Assembly: GCA_945870155.1 (NCBI GenBank)
Contig: CAMBSB010000010.1
Location: forward strand, 1-64,000
DNA length: 64,000 nucleotides
From: Paludibacter jiangxiensis
Lineage (GTDB): Bacteria; Bacteroidota; Bacteroidia; Bacteroidales; Paludibacteraceae
Direction: 5' to 3'
Shown here: positions 1-8,129 of the stretch, piece after piece
How the letters are laid out: each line of letters starts with the position of its first letter
How positions within the stretch are numbered: position 1 is the stretch's first letter
Program-made: the position numbers and the translations under genes
The notes under the pieces: generated by a model
Database searches by the model: none
Seen by the model: only the letters and a program-made list of their open reading frames with translations
Told to the model about the DNA's origin: nothing

Positions 1-121
1 TATGTTTAAATCCCAACAGGGTGCAAACGCTTACTGTCAAATTCATTCTATCGCGCAAACTGCCAAAAAGAACAATCAAAATCCTTTCTTGGCAATCCTT
101 GCCGTGGCAAATAACTATTGA
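1..121 (+). CDS. IS66-like transposase, C-terminal fragment (runs off left edge)
   Basis: Frame 2 is open from the window edge to a TGA at 119-121 and gives about 39 residues. They include FKSQQGA, then HSIAQTAKKNNQNPF. This fits the C-terminal tail of IS66 transposases, which show a pattern like F.S..GA......S...TAK.NG.NP. The start and the DDE catalytic core lie outside the window. The in-frame ATG at position 2 is probably internal. The assignment rests on the short motif plus the inverted-repeat-like end just downstream, so family-level confidence is moderate. Confidence 0.5.
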   Translation, partial: MFKSQQGANAYCQIHSIAQTAKKNNQNPFLAILAVANNY

Positions 122-149
122 TACATTTGTATTGGTGCTGAGTAGTTAC
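1..149 (+). mobile_element. 3' end of an IS66-like insertion sequence
   Basis: The element enters from the left edge. It holds the last codons of a transposase-like frame (2-121), then a short tail ending at 149 in a candidate terminal inverted repeat, which reads GTAACTACTCAGCACC on the minus strand. IS66-family ends commonly begin with GTAA. The adjacent bases 150-157 (aaataaaa) could be one copy of the 8-bp target duplication usual for IS66. The left end is outside the window, so family and completeness are inferred. Confidence 0.55.
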
Positions 150-223
150 AAATAAAAACGTTTTATTTGTTTTACTACAAATTACAATATAAAAATCAAA
201 AATATAAGACCAATATATAACAT

Positions 224-256
224 AAAAAAAGAGAAGTTAATCACTTCTCTTTTTTT
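224..256. terminator. Bidirectional hairpin terminator
   Basis: AGAGAAGT (230-237) pairs with ACTTCTCT (243-250) around a five-base loop. The stem is flanked by an A run on the left and a T run on the right, so it can end transcripts from either direction: the insertion sequence on the plus strand or the acyltransferase gene on the minus strand. Confidence 0.75.
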
Positions 257-409
257 ATATGTGCCGGGCATGACTTGAAAATTTTTAGCCACATCGATGA
301 TGCAAAGTTTTTTGGATATATTTATTTTGGTTGTTAAAACAGATAAATAATATAGTAGTCGATTGTGAATGGTCATTTGGAAAAACAGGAATTGGATTAA
401 AACCCGATA

Positions 410-1468
410 TCAAATTTTATTTTTCTTCTCAACTTTAGCTTTTGTCTTAATCTCTAGTTTGGTTCGAGAATTTTTCAACTTTATTTCTTTGGCAAGTTTT
501 TTAGCTTCTTTTCTTTCTTTTAAAACAACCTTTAGATATTCAATATAGGGTTCAATATATCTTTTTCGTTTTGTTTCAAGTAAATCATCCATAACCACAA
601 AAATTCCGGTTTCATATACCGATCCAAAATCATGGTCAAGTATGCTACCAAACATTCGCATGGTGTCAGTTAAACCAATATATGCATTAAACATCGCCGG
701 TATTGTTTCACCTTCAACTCTGATGGCTTTTTGAAGGGCTTTATAATCGTCGCTGGCATTTTTGCCGTGAAAAATCTTTTTGGCAATTTCCTGATTGGCT
801 TTACTTACCATAACGGGTTCTTTTGGTAGTATAATTCTTTCAGGATCAGGGAAGTACCTGAACATATATTCGTAAATTAATTCGCGGGCAATTAATGGAT
901 AGTCTTTGTAAATAGTTACTTTACCTATAAAATATTTTGCACCCTTAATTGAATGTACCAATGCTCCCAATCCGTCCCATAAATTATCCAATGCAAAAAG
1001 GCTTTTGGTGCCCATTTTCGAAGTCTGATAATCGGGTTGTACAAAGGCGCGACCTAACTCAATAGTATGTGGCATATAGTCGGTTATAAACTTTTGGTTA
1101 AAAGTAAATAGATGCGACATCACAAATTTTGGTTGTCCATTTTCACTTAATTCAACATCTAAGCCCGAAATGTATCTATAACCACCAATAATTTCTTCGG
1201 CTTGTGGATCCCATACAATTAATTGTTGGTATGGTTTTTCCATATAATCGAACTTGTCAGTATCAATTTCATCTCCTGTACCGCCTCCTCCGGCTCTGAA
1301 TGAAAGTTCACGTAAACGACCAATTTCGAGCATTGTATTTGGCGAGTTATGTGCATCAACAACATAAATTTCATTGTGAGCTTTATTGGTCGGGCGCAAA
1401 AACTTTTCTTTTGTAAGTTCTTTTTTAAGTATTTTTCTGTCGATAGGAGCAATGATAGGTTTCATCAT
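410..1468 (-). CDS. GNAT-fold acyltransferase of the OlsB/'hemolysin' type
   Basis: A 352-residue cytoplasmic protein. The stretch around residues 40-130 (ELGRLRELSFRAGGGGTG, then IVWDPQAEEIIGGYRYI) and the later IELGRAFVQPDYQ are typical of the Acetyltransf_5/OlsB group often labelled putative hemolysin. Characterised relatives are N-acyltransferases for aminolipids; in Bacteroides, GlsB makes the lyso form of glycine lipid. The C-terminus is a Lys-rich tail. The start is one of two adjacent ATGs, and the stop is TGA. No PlsC-type O-acyltransferase partner is in view, so the lipid product is inference. A -7 element lies at 1516-1523. Confidence 0.75.
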   Translation of the reverse strand: MMKPIIAPIDRKILKKELTKEKFLRPTNKAHNEIYVVDAHNSPNTMLEIGRLRELSFRAGGGGTGDEIDTDKFDYMEKPYQQLIVWDPQAEEIIGGYRYISGLDVELSENGQPKFVMSHLFTFNQKFITDYMPHTIELGRAFVQPDYQTSKMGTKSLFALDNLWDGLGALVHSIKGAKYFIGKVTIYKDYPLIARELIYEYMFRYFPDPERIILPKEPVMVSKANQEIAKKIFHGKNASDDYKALQKAIRVEGETIPAMFNAYIGLTDTMRMFGSILDHDFGSVYETGIFVVMDDLLETKRKRYIEPYIEYLKVVLKERKEAKKLAKEIKLKNSRTKLEIKTKAKVEKKNKI

Positions 1469-1515
1469 AAATGTAAATAAAAAAGTATTTATCAGTTTTA
1501 TTTTTTATAGAAATG

Positions 1516-1523
1516 CAAAAGTA
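1516..1523 (-). promoter_or_regulatory. -7 element of the GNAT acyltransferase gene
   Basis: TACTTTTG on the minus strand matches the Bacteroidota -7 consensus TAnnTTTG and lies about 50 bases before the start codon. No convincing -33 TTG is present at the usual distance. Confidence 0.55.
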
Positions 1524-1795
1524 CATTTTTTTTGAAATAATTGCACTTAAAATCATATTAAAAAAATGATAAATTGTATTATTCTGATTGTTTTTAAATA
1601 AGAATTTTATATTACTGCACATTATTCTTTCAAATGTGAAGCATTTTATTGTTATATCAAAAATATACTGCATTAATCACCTTATATGCATTTAACACAT
1701 TCGTTGTATATTTAATATAGATATAATTAGAAAAAAGTAATATTGTAACTGTATTTTAAATTGAAAAGTCAAATCAAAAAATTCTTTTTTTTTTG

Positions 1796-1803
1796 TATAT
1801 TTG
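1796..1803 (+). promoter_or_regulatory. -7 element of the DUF1015 gene
   Basis: TATATTTG matches TAnnTTTG and lies 56 bases upstream of the ATG. It is preceded by a T10 run (1785-1794) in the position of the promoter spacer. No -33 TTG at 18-22 bases. Confidence 0.6.
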
Positions 1804-1859
1804 CACCCTTTAAAAACAACATTAATTAAAAGTGAATTTTTTATAACAAATCTACGAAT

Positions 1860-3107
1860 ATGGCAATTATTAAACCATTTAAAGGCATTCGCCCTCCAAA
1901 AAACTTAGTTGAAAAAGTAGCATCCCGACCTTATGATGTATTAAATTCCGAAGAAGCAAGAATTGAAGCCGAAGGAAATCCAATGTCGCTTTATCATATT
2001 ATTAAACCTGAAATTGATTTTGTGCCCGGCACAGATGAACACGAAGAAAAAGTGTATAACAAAGCTGCTGAGAACTTTGCAAAATTTAAAGCTGAGAAAT
2101 GGTTAATTCAGGACGAGACCGAAAAATATTATGTTTACGCTCAAACAATGAACGGTAAAACTCAATATGGTTTGGTTGTGTGTGCCAATGTAGACGATTA
2201 TTTAAATGAAAATATTAAAAAACACGAACTAACCCGCAGGGATAAAGAAGAAGACAGAATGAAACATGTGCGTGTAAATAATGCCAATATAGAACCGGTG
2301 TTTTTTGCATATCCACATCATGATGAATTGGATAGCATTGTAAATGAGATAATTAAAAATGAAGCTATATATAATTTCGTGGCACCAGGAGATGGATTTG
2401 GACATCATTTTTGGATAATTGATAATCTTCAAATGATTGAGCGAATTACCGAAATTTTTAAATCTATACCTTCACTTTATATTGCTGATGGACACCATAG
2501 AAGTGCTGCCGCTGCTTTGGTGGGGAATGAAAAACGACTTCAAAACCCAAATCATACAGGAAATGAGGAGTATAATTTCTTTATGGCTGTTTGTTTTCCT
2601 GATAATCAATTGAATATTATTGATTATAACCGAGTAGTGAAAGATTTAAATAATTTAAGTGATGAAGAATTTTTATCAAAACTAACTCAAAATTTTGAAG
2701 TAAAAAAAATGGGTGCAGATATTTATAAACCCAATAAATTACATAATTTCTCGTTGTATTTATCGGGTCTGTGGTATTCGTTAACTGCCAAAGAAGGAAC
2801 TTATGATGATAATGATCCGATTGGTGTACTCGATGTTACTATCTCGTCAAATTTGATATTGGACGAAGTACTTGGAATTAAAGATCTTAGAAGCGATAAG
2901 CGTATCGACTTTGTAGGTGGGATACGTGGATTAAGTGAACTTAAACAGCGAGTAGACAGTGGTGAAATGCGCGTTGCTCTTGCTTTGTATCCCGTATCGA
3001 TGAAGCAATTAATAGATATTGCCGATTCAGGAAACATTATGCCTCCAAAAACTACCTGGTTCGAACCAAAATTACGTTCGGGATTGGTAATTCATGAGTT
3101 GGTGTAA
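1860..3107 (+). CDS. DUF1015 family protein
   Basis: A 415-residue protein matching the DUF1015 family along its full length: N-terminal FKGIRPP and ASRPYDV, then KHELTRRDKEEDR (about 121-133) and the signature ADGHHRSAAA (about 209-218). The DGHHR box resembles the ParB/Srx-like active site of the SerK and SbnI free-serine kinases. DUF1015 genes often sit beside serA/serC in other genomes, so a role in serine phosphorylation is a reasonable inference but is not shown here. No signal peptide or membrane segment. Monocistronic by spacing. Confidence 0.85.
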   Translation: MAIIKPFKGIRPPKNLVEKVASRPYDVLNSEEARIEAEGNPMSLYHIIKPEIDFVPGTDEHEEKVYNKAAENFAKFKAEKWLIQDETEKYYVYAQTMNGKTQYGLVVCANVDDYLNENIKKHELTRRDKEEDRMKHVRVNNANIEPVFFAYPHHDELDSIVNEIIKNEAIYNFVAPGDGFGHHFWIIDNLQMIERITEIFKSIPSLYIADGHHRSAAAALVGNEKRLQNPNHTGNEEYNFFMAVCFPDNQLNIIDYNRVVKDLNNLSDEEFLSKLTQNFEVKKMGADIYKPNKLHNFSLYLSGLWYSLTAKEGTYDDNDPIGVLDVTISSNLILDEVLGIKDLRSDKRIDFVGGIRGLSELKQRVDSGEMRVALALYPVSMKQLIDIADSGNIMPPKTTWFEPKLRSGLVIHELV

Positions 3108-3117
3108 ATAAAAAATT

Positions 3118-3140
3118 CCACCAACCCACCAAGGGGAGAG
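3118..3140. repeat. C-rich/G-rich intergenic repeat (copy 1)
   Basis: CCACCAACCCACCAAGGGGAG just after the DUF1015 stop is a degraded member of the family seen at 11269, 12958 and 19055. Confidence 0.45.
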
Positions 3141-3222
3141 TTTTTAGCTCATTAATCTATTGTAAATTAGTCAAATAGTAGTTTTTCTTGGGTTTTCCAA
3201 GATTGTAATAATGGCATTAACA

Positions 3223-3264
3223 TCTTTATTCTTTGCTCTTTATTCTTTGCTCTTTGCTCTTGTT
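3223..3264 (+). repeat. Heptanucleotide tandem repeat
   Basis: Six consecutive 7-bp units: TCTTTAT, TCTTTGC, TCTTTAT, TCTTTGC, TCTTTGC, TCTTGTT. They end 22 bases before the ATG of the OmpA lipoprotein gene. The period is regular, and the unit length is not a multiple of three, but the tract lies outside the coding frame. Confidence 0.8.
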
Positions 3265-3286
3265 TTAGTTTTAAATTTAACAATTA

Positions 3287-5269
3287 ATGAATAATAAAAT
3301 TTCATTTTTTTTACTAATTATCGTGACTATATTCCTTTTTGAGGGATGTAGTTTAAAATCACGTATTTATAAGGCTGATAAGAGATTTGAAGTAGGCGAG
3401 TATTTTGCTGCTAGTGAAAATTATAAGCGTTTTTTTTCAAAAATTCCTGCTAAAGATAAAGATTTAAAAGCCAAAGTTGCATTTAATCAAGCCGAATGCT
3501 ACAGAATATTAAATTATAGCAATGCAGAGCAAATGTATGCCAATGCCATTCGATTTGGTTATCCCGATAGTATTGTTTATTTACGTTACGCTCAGGTGCT
3601 GCAACGAAATGGAAAATACACTGAAGCTTCGAAAAACTATGCAAAATATGCCAAAATAGATTCGGCAAATAGCTTGGCTATCAATGGGTTGGGATTGCAA
3701 ACCAAAATTGATTTGCTTAAATCTCAAACTACTTTTTTTAAAGTAAAAAAGCAGGATGCTTTTAATGTACGTAGAGCTTACAATTTTAGTCCTGCATATT
3801 TAAATTTATCGGGTGATGTTTTATTTTTTACCTCCAATAGGATATTTAATAAAAAAGTAGCTCAGAAAAATTCCTCTATTTCAGGTTTACCTAATAATAA
3901 AATGTATTCGGTTCGAAAAAATGCAGCAGGCAAATGGGAAAAACCTGAAATAATTAGCCTAGAAACAACACCAGCAAACTTTGATGATGGAGTATGTACT
4001 TTTGCTTCCGATGGAAGTATAATGTATTTCACACGTGCAAAAGCACAATCGGGCTCTGATATTGGAACTGAGATTTATTCATCAAACAGAGCCGGTGGAG
4101 TATGGAGTGAACCAAAAAAATTGACCATTTTCGCCGATAGCACCATTTCCGTTGCACACCCTGCAGTTACACCCGATGGAAATACCATCTACTTTGTTTC
4201 TGATAACAATAAAGGTTTAGGTGGCAAAGATATTTGGAAAGCAAAACTGGAAGCAGGCGAATGTAAATTTGTTGAAAATCTGGGTAATAAAATTAATACC
4301 GAAGGGGATGAAATGTTTCCTGTAGTGCGCTACGATGGCACGCTTTATTTTTCTTCAAATGGACATGTTGGTTTAGGTGGTTTGGATATTTTTAAAGCCG
4401 TTCAGAATAAAGATGAATCGTGGAGTATTGAAAATTTAGGAATACCAATAAATTCGAATGCTGATGATTTTGGAATGGCTTTCGAGGGCAAAGCTGACAA
4501 AGGATTTTTCTCTTCAAATAGGGGTGAAACAAGAGGCTATGATGCTATATGGAGCTTTGAATTACCTGTTTTGGAATATGTGTTAGAAGGCAAAGTCATC
4601 GATCAAAGTTCAAATCCTATTCCTGAAGCTACTGTCCGACTAGTAAGTAATACCGGACTTAATATCCGGGTTCAAACTAAAAAGGACGGTTCTTACAGAT
4701 TAAAATTAGATAAAAATATTGATTGTGTAATGCTGGCTTCATCACGTGGATACTTAAATAGTGGATCAAAATTAAGTATTCCTGATTTAAAAGAAAGCAA
4801 AATTTTCACTCAAAATTTCCAACTTTCTACCATTTATAAGCCGATTCAGATAGAAAATATATTTTATGAATTTGGAAAGTGGGAACTTACAGCTGCTTCG
4901 GAAACAGGCTTGCAGGAATTAGTTAAAGTGCTGAAAGACAATCCGAATGTAACTATTGAAATTGCAGCACATACCGATTTTGTAGGCAATAATGAATCAA
5001 ATAAAACGCTATCGCAGAAACGTGCCAAATCGGTGGTTGATTATCTGATATTAGCCAATATAGCCGCTGACAGATTGACATCTGTAGGTTATGGCGAAGA
5101 AAAGCCCATGGTTGTTGATGCTAAATTGGCCGAAAAACTAACATACCTGAAAGAAAATGATTTGTTGGATGAAGCTTTTATCAGCAAATTAAATGCTGTT
5201 CAACAAGAAGAATTGAATCAAATTAATCGCCGTACCGAGTTTAGAGTTGTTAAAACTAACTATAAGTAA
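3287..5269 (+). CDS. OmpA-family outer-membrane lipoprotein with TPR, PD40 propeller and CRD (PorE-like)
   Basis: A 660-residue protein. A signal peptide ends in a lipobox-like LFEGC (Cys21), so it is predicted to be a lipoprotein. Next come TPR-like helices (about 30-150), a PD40/WD40-like propeller (about 165-420, repeated forms such as GDVLFFTSNR, GSIMYFTRA, GNTIYFVSDN, GTLYFSSNGHVGLGG), a carboxypeptidase-regulatory-like domain (about 430-520, GKVIDQSSNPIPEATV), and an OmpA-C peptidoglycan-binding domain (about 527-655, AAHTDFVGNNESNKTLSQKRA). This order matches PorE of the type 9 secretion system, which is of similar length. Many Bacteroidota paralogues share the architecture and no other T9SS gene is in view, so PorE is a hypothesis. 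Confidence 0.8.
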   Translation: MNNKISFFLLIIVTIFLFEGCSLKSRIYKADKRFEVGEYFAASENYKRFFSKIPAKDKDLKAKVAFNQAECYRILNYSNAEQMYANAIRFGYPDSIVYLRYAQVLQRNGKYTEASKNYAKYAKIDSANSLAINGLGLQTKIDLLKSQTTFFKVKKQDAFNVRRAYNFSPAYLNLSGDVLFFTSNRIFNKKVAQKNSSISGLPNNKMYSVRKNAAGKWEKPEIISLETTPANFDDGVCTFASDGSIMYFTRAKAQSGSDIGTEIYSSNRAGGVWSEPKKLTIFADSTISVAHPAVTPDGNTIYFVSDNNKGLGGKDIWKAKLEAGECKFVENLGNKINTEGDEMFPVVRYDGTLYFSSNGHVGLGGLDIFKAVQNKDESWSIENLGIPINSNADDFGMAFEGKADKGFFSSNRGETRGYDAIWSFELPVLEYVLEGKVIDQSSNPIPEATVRLVSNTGLNIRVQTKKDGSYRLKLDKNIDCVMLASSRGYLNSGSKLSIPDLKESKIFTQNFQLSTIYKPIQIENIFYEFGKWELTAASETGLQELVKVLKDNPNVTIEIAAHTDFVGNNESNKTLSQKRAKSVVDYLILANIAADRLTSVGYGEEKPMVVDAKLAEKLTYLKENDLLDEAFISKLNAVQQEELNQINRRTEFRVVKTNYK

Positions 5270-5302
5270 TTTGAGCGATTTCTTTCTAATAAAGAATTTA
5301 CG

Positions 5303-6097
5303 ATGAAGCAATATCATGACTTATTAAATCGCGTTCTGGCAGAAGGAGTGCAAAAAGAAGATAGAACAGGAACCGGAACCATCAGTGTTTTCGGTCATCA
5401 GATGCGATTTAATCTCGAAAATGGTTTCCCGTGTGTTACAACTAAAAAACTTCACTTAAAATCAATTATTCACGAATTGCTTTGGTTTTTGAATGGTGAT
5501 ACCAATGTGAAATATCTTCAGGATAATGGTGTTCGTATCTGGAATGAGTGGGCTGATGCCAATGGAGATTTAGGACATATTTATGGCTATCAATGGCGTT
5601 CGTGGCCCGACTATAAAGGAGGTCATATCGACCAAATTAAAGTAGTGATTGAGACTATAAAAAACAATCCAGACTCCCGCCGTATTATTGTAAGTGCTTG
5701 GAATGTAGCTGATATACCCAATATGAATCTACCACCTTGTCATGCTTTTTTTCAGTTTTATGTGGCTGAAGGCAAATTGAGTTTACAACTTTATCAGCGA
5801 AGTGCCGATATTTTTTTGGGAGTTCCATTTAATATTGCTTCATACGCCTTACTTTTGCTTATGATGGCTCAGGTAACCGGTTTAAAAGCAGGTGATTTTG
5901 TACATACATTGGGCGATGCCCACATTTATACCAATCATCTGGAGCAAGTAAAAACTCAATTAAGCAGAGAAACGCGCGATTTACCAACCATGAAAATTAA
6001 TCAGGAAATCAAAAGTATTTTCGATTTCAAGTTTTCAGATTTCGAATTAATAAACTATAACCCACATCCTCATATTAAAGGAGAAGTGGCAGTATAA
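5303..6097 (+). CDS. thyA: Thymidylate synthase
   Basis: A 264-residue protein, the standard length for ThyA. It methylates dUMP to dTMP using methylene-tetrahydrofolate. The active-site cysteine lies in [12 protein letters not shown], with RRIIVSAWN and [19 protein letters not shown] following as in the family; DRTGTGT near the N-terminus binds phosphate. It starts 33 bases after the OmpA gene and is followed by folA, which regenerates the dihydrofolate it releases. A hairpin with a T tail at 6138-6170 separates the two. Confidence 0.97.
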   Translation: MKQYHDLLNRVLAEGVQKEDRTGTGTISVFGHQMRFNLENGFPCVTTKKLHLKSIIHELLWFLNGDTNVKYLQDNGVRIWNEWADANGDLGHIYGYQWRSWPDYKGGHIDQIKVVIETIKNNPDSRRIIVSAWNVADIPNMNLPPCHAFFQFYVAEGKLSLQLYQRSADIFLGVPFNIASYALLLLMMAQVTGLKAGDFVHTLGDAHIYTNHLEQVKTQLSRETRDLPTMKINQEIKSIFDFKFSDFELINYNPHPHIKGEVAV

Positions 6098-6137
6098 TTT
6101 CACATTTATATAAAAAATGTGCAATTTATACTTAGTT

Positions 6138-6170
6138 TAACGGATGATTTGAATAATTATCCGTTATTTT
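6138..6170 (+). terminator. Hairpin terminator after thyA
   Basis: TAACGGAT (6138-6145) pairs with ATCCGTTA (6159-6166) and is followed by TTTT. The downstream arm lies within the spacer of the folA promoter (-7 at 6174-6181), so termination and initiation share the same DNA. Confidence 0.65.
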
Positions 6171-6181
6171 ATGTATTTTTG
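6148..6181 (+). promoter_or_regulatory. folA promoter
   Basis: TTTG (6148-6151), 22 bases, then TATTTTTG (6174-6181). This fits the Bacteroidota -33/-7 pattern. It gives folA its own transcript with a leader of about 120 bases. Confidence 0.6.
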
Positions 6182-6311
6182 TCGCAATCATTTCACAAGT
6201 ATTTTAAAATTTTAAAATGCTTTTTCTGTTTTTTTTCATTATCATTTTTTTTATCAATTGAAATCCTGATGAGAATTAGGACTAATTTAATGAATTTTAA
6301 TTACTTATATT

Positions 6312-6809
6312 ATGTCTAAAATTTCAATTATTGCCGCAGTTGCTGATAATTATGCTATTGGAACTTCAAAAAAATTACCTTGGCATTTGCCTGCCGATTT
6401 AAAACGTTTTAAAGAATTAACTACCGGTCATGCAGTTTTAATGGGCAAACGTACATTCGAAAGCTTACCAAACGGACCCTTACCAAATAGAAGAAATATT
6501 GTACTGTCTTCAATACAATCCGAAGGTGTTAACGAGGGTTATTATGAAGCAAATTCACTGGAAGATGCATTTGAACTATGCGAACGTGAAGAACAGGTTT
6601 TTATAATTGGAGGTGAAGCAGTTTACAAACAAAGCATGTTAATTGCTGATTTTATGTATATTACCTGGGTTCATGCCCAATTTAATGCTGATGTTTTTTT
6701 TCCAACAATTGATTTTGATAATTGGATAGAAATCTCGAGAGAAGATTTTGAGGCAGATGACAAAAATCCTTATCCATATTCGTTTGTTTGTTACAAAAGA
6801 AAGAAATAA
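6312..6809 (+). CDS. folA: Dihydrofolate reductase
   Basis: A 165-residue single-domain DHFR. It reduces dihydrofolate to tetrahydrofolate with NADPH. Family motifs are clear: AIGTSKKLPWHLPADLKRFKELT with the substrate-binding acid in the PADLKRFK helix, then MGKRTFESLP, and FIIGGEAVYKQ near the nucleotide site. It follows thyA by 214 bases, a functional pair since ThyA produces dihydrofolate. It has its own promoter (6148-6181) and a strong terminator (6832-6859), so it is probably mostly expressed alone. Confidence 0.96.
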   Translation: MSKISIIAAVADNYAIGTSKKLPWHLPADLKRFKELTTGHAVLMGKRTFESLPNGPLPNRRNIVLSSIQSEGVNEGYYEANSLEDAFELCEREEQVFIIGGEAVYKQSMLIADFMYITWVHAQFNADVFFPTIDFDNWIEISREDFEADDKNPYPYSFVCYKRKK

Positions 6810-6831
6810 TATAAAAAAGCAATAATTTTAC

Positions 6832-6859
6832 ACGCCAAATTTTATGTTTGGCGTTTTTT
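6832..6859 (+). terminator. Rho-independent terminator of folA
   Basis: ACGCCAAA (6832-6839) pairs with TTTGGCGT (6847-6854) across a seven-base loop, followed by a run of T. Confidence 0.85.
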
Positions 6860-6879
6860 ATGCCAAAATTTTACTTGTT

Positions 6880-6911
6880 TTGCAATTTATCTTACAAAAT
6901 GATTATCTTTG
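6880..6911 (+). promoter_or_regulatory. asnA promoter
   Basis: TTG (6880-6882, within TTTTG), a 21-base spacer, then TATCTTTG (6904-6911). A good Bacteroidota housekeeping promoter, 37 bases before the ATG. Confidence 0.7.
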
Positions 6912-6948
6912 TAATAGATTATAACAATAAAATTAAAAGTTAAATAAA

Positions 6949-7986
6949 ATGAGTTATTTGTTTAAACCAAAAAATTACAATCCTATTTTAAATTTACAGC
7001 AAACAGAATTAGGAATTACAAAAATTAAAGATTTTTTTCAATCTAATTTATCAGCCGAATTACGTCTACGCCGTGTAACTGCACCTCTTTTCGTGTTGCG
7101 TGGTACAGGATTAAATGATGATTTAAATGGAATTGAAAGAGCGGTAAATTTTCCTATAAAGGACATGGGAGATGTACGCGCAGAAGTTGTTCATTCCTTG
7201 GCAAAATGGAAACGTGTTACTTTGGCTGATTACGGAATTGAAAATGGATATGGTATTTATACCGATATGAATGCAATACGTGCCGATGAAGAGCTAGGAA
7301 ACTTACATTCATTATATGTTGATCAATGGGATTGGGAACGAGTTATGTCTGTAGAAGAGAGGAATATTGACTTTTTAAAATCAATTGTAAACAAAATTTA
7401 TTCTACTTTATTAAGTACTGAATACTTGGTTTCTGAGAGTTTTCCACAAATTAAACCTTGCTTACCTGCTGAGATAACCTATATTCATGCCGAAGAACTC
7501 AGAAAACTTTATCCAAATTTAAGTACCAAAGAACGAGAATTTGAAGTGGCTAAACAATATAAAGCAGTGTTTATTATCGGAATTGGTGGTCCGCTTGGCG
7601 ATGGACAAAAACATGATGGACGTGCACCTGATTATGATGACTGGACAACTTTGGGCGATAATGGACTTGCAGGTTTAAATGGTGATATTATATTGTGGAA
7701 TCCGGTTTTGGAATTACCTTTTGAGATTTCTTCGATGGGTATTCGTGTAGATAAAGCAGCTTTATTACGCCAATTGGAAATGGAAGGTAAACTAGATAGA
7801 TTAGAAATGTATTTTCATAAAAGATTGATTGAAGGCTCTTTACCCCTTTCGATTGGTGGCGGAATTGGTCAATCGCGCTTGTGTATGTTCTTTTTGCGTA
7901 AAGCTCATATTGGTGAAATTCAAGCTAGTATTTGGCCTCAGCAGATGATAGACGAATGTAATTCATTGAATATAAATTTAATTTAA
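6949..7986 (+). CDS. asnA: Aspartate-ammonia ligase (asparagine synthetase A)
   Basis: A 345-residue cytoplasmic ligase that forms asparagine from aspartate, ammonia and ATP through an aspartyl-AMP intermediate. It has the class II aaRS-like fold, visible as KWKRVTLADYGIENGYGIYTDMNAIRADE, HSLYVDQWDWE, and the C-terminal SIGGGIGQSRLCMFFLRKAHIGE with the motif 3-type arginine. Length is slightly above the 330 or so of the enterobacterial enzyme. It has its own promoter and a terminator directly downstream, so it is a single-gene unit. Confidence 0.97.
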   Translation: MSYLFKPKNYNPILNLQQTELGITKIKDFFQSNLSAELRLRRVTAPLFVLRGTGLNDDLNGIERAVNFPIKDMGDVRAEVVHSLAKWKRVTLADYGIENGYGIYTDMNAIRADEELGNLHSLYVDQWDWERVMSVEERNIDFLKSIVNKIYSTLLSTEYLVSESFPQIKPCLPAEITYIHAEELRKLYPNLSTKEREFEVAKQYKAVFIIGIGGPLGDGQKHDGRAPDYDDWTTLGDNGLAGLNGDIILWNPVLELPFEISSMGIRVDKAALLRQLEMEGKLDRLEMYFHKRLIEGSLPLSIGGGIGQSRLCMFFLRKAHIGEIQASIWPQQMIDECNSLNINLI

Positions 7987-7992
7987 TAAATC

Positions 7993-8024
7993 AAATCCCG
8001 GTAAATATATCGGGATTTTTTTTT
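7993..8024 (+). terminator. Rho-independent terminator of asnA
   Basis: AAATCCCG (7993-8000) pairs with CGGGATTT (8011-8018) with a ten-base loop and a long T tail. Confidence 0.85.
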
Positions 8025-8086
8025 ATTTCTATTCCAACAAATAATTGATTTTCTGCTGAATTTTATGTAATTTCGCAATTTGATAT

Positions 8087-8121
8087 AAATCAGTTAATAA
8101 ATCAGTTAAAAATCAGTTAAT
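8087..8121 (+). repeat. Triple direct repeat in the hisIE leader
   Basis: AAATCAGTTAA occurs three times (8087-8097, 8099-8109, 8110-8120) at 12- and 11-base spacing, ending just before the ATG at 8130. It lies downstream of TAATTTCG (8069-8076), a weak -7-like element, so it would be in the transcribed leader. Confidence 0.75.
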
Positions 8122-8129
8122 ATATAAAT

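Larger units (their letters stand above)
1469..1859. other. Divergent intergenic region
   Basis: AT-rich spacer between divergently transcribed genes. It holds the leftward -7 at 1516-1523, the rightward -7 TATATTTG at 1796-1803, and a run of ten T (1785-1794) directly before the rightward -7. The ORF at 1425-1673 on the minus strand has no coding character. I see no RNA gene or repeat. Confidence 0.6.

Noticed and set aside
182-376. 64-codon minus-strand ORF near the left edge
   Set aside because: It runs through a terminator hairpin, has an AT-driven composition and no recognisable domain.
6264-6295. CTGATGAG in the folA leader, like the core of a hammerhead ribozyme
   Set aside because: The required GAAA partner and stems I and III are not present.
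6119-6319. 66-codon ORF between thyA and folA
   Set aside because: It starts upstream of the thyA terminator, covers the folA promoter and overlaps the folA start. Phe/Leu richness reflects T runs in the leader.
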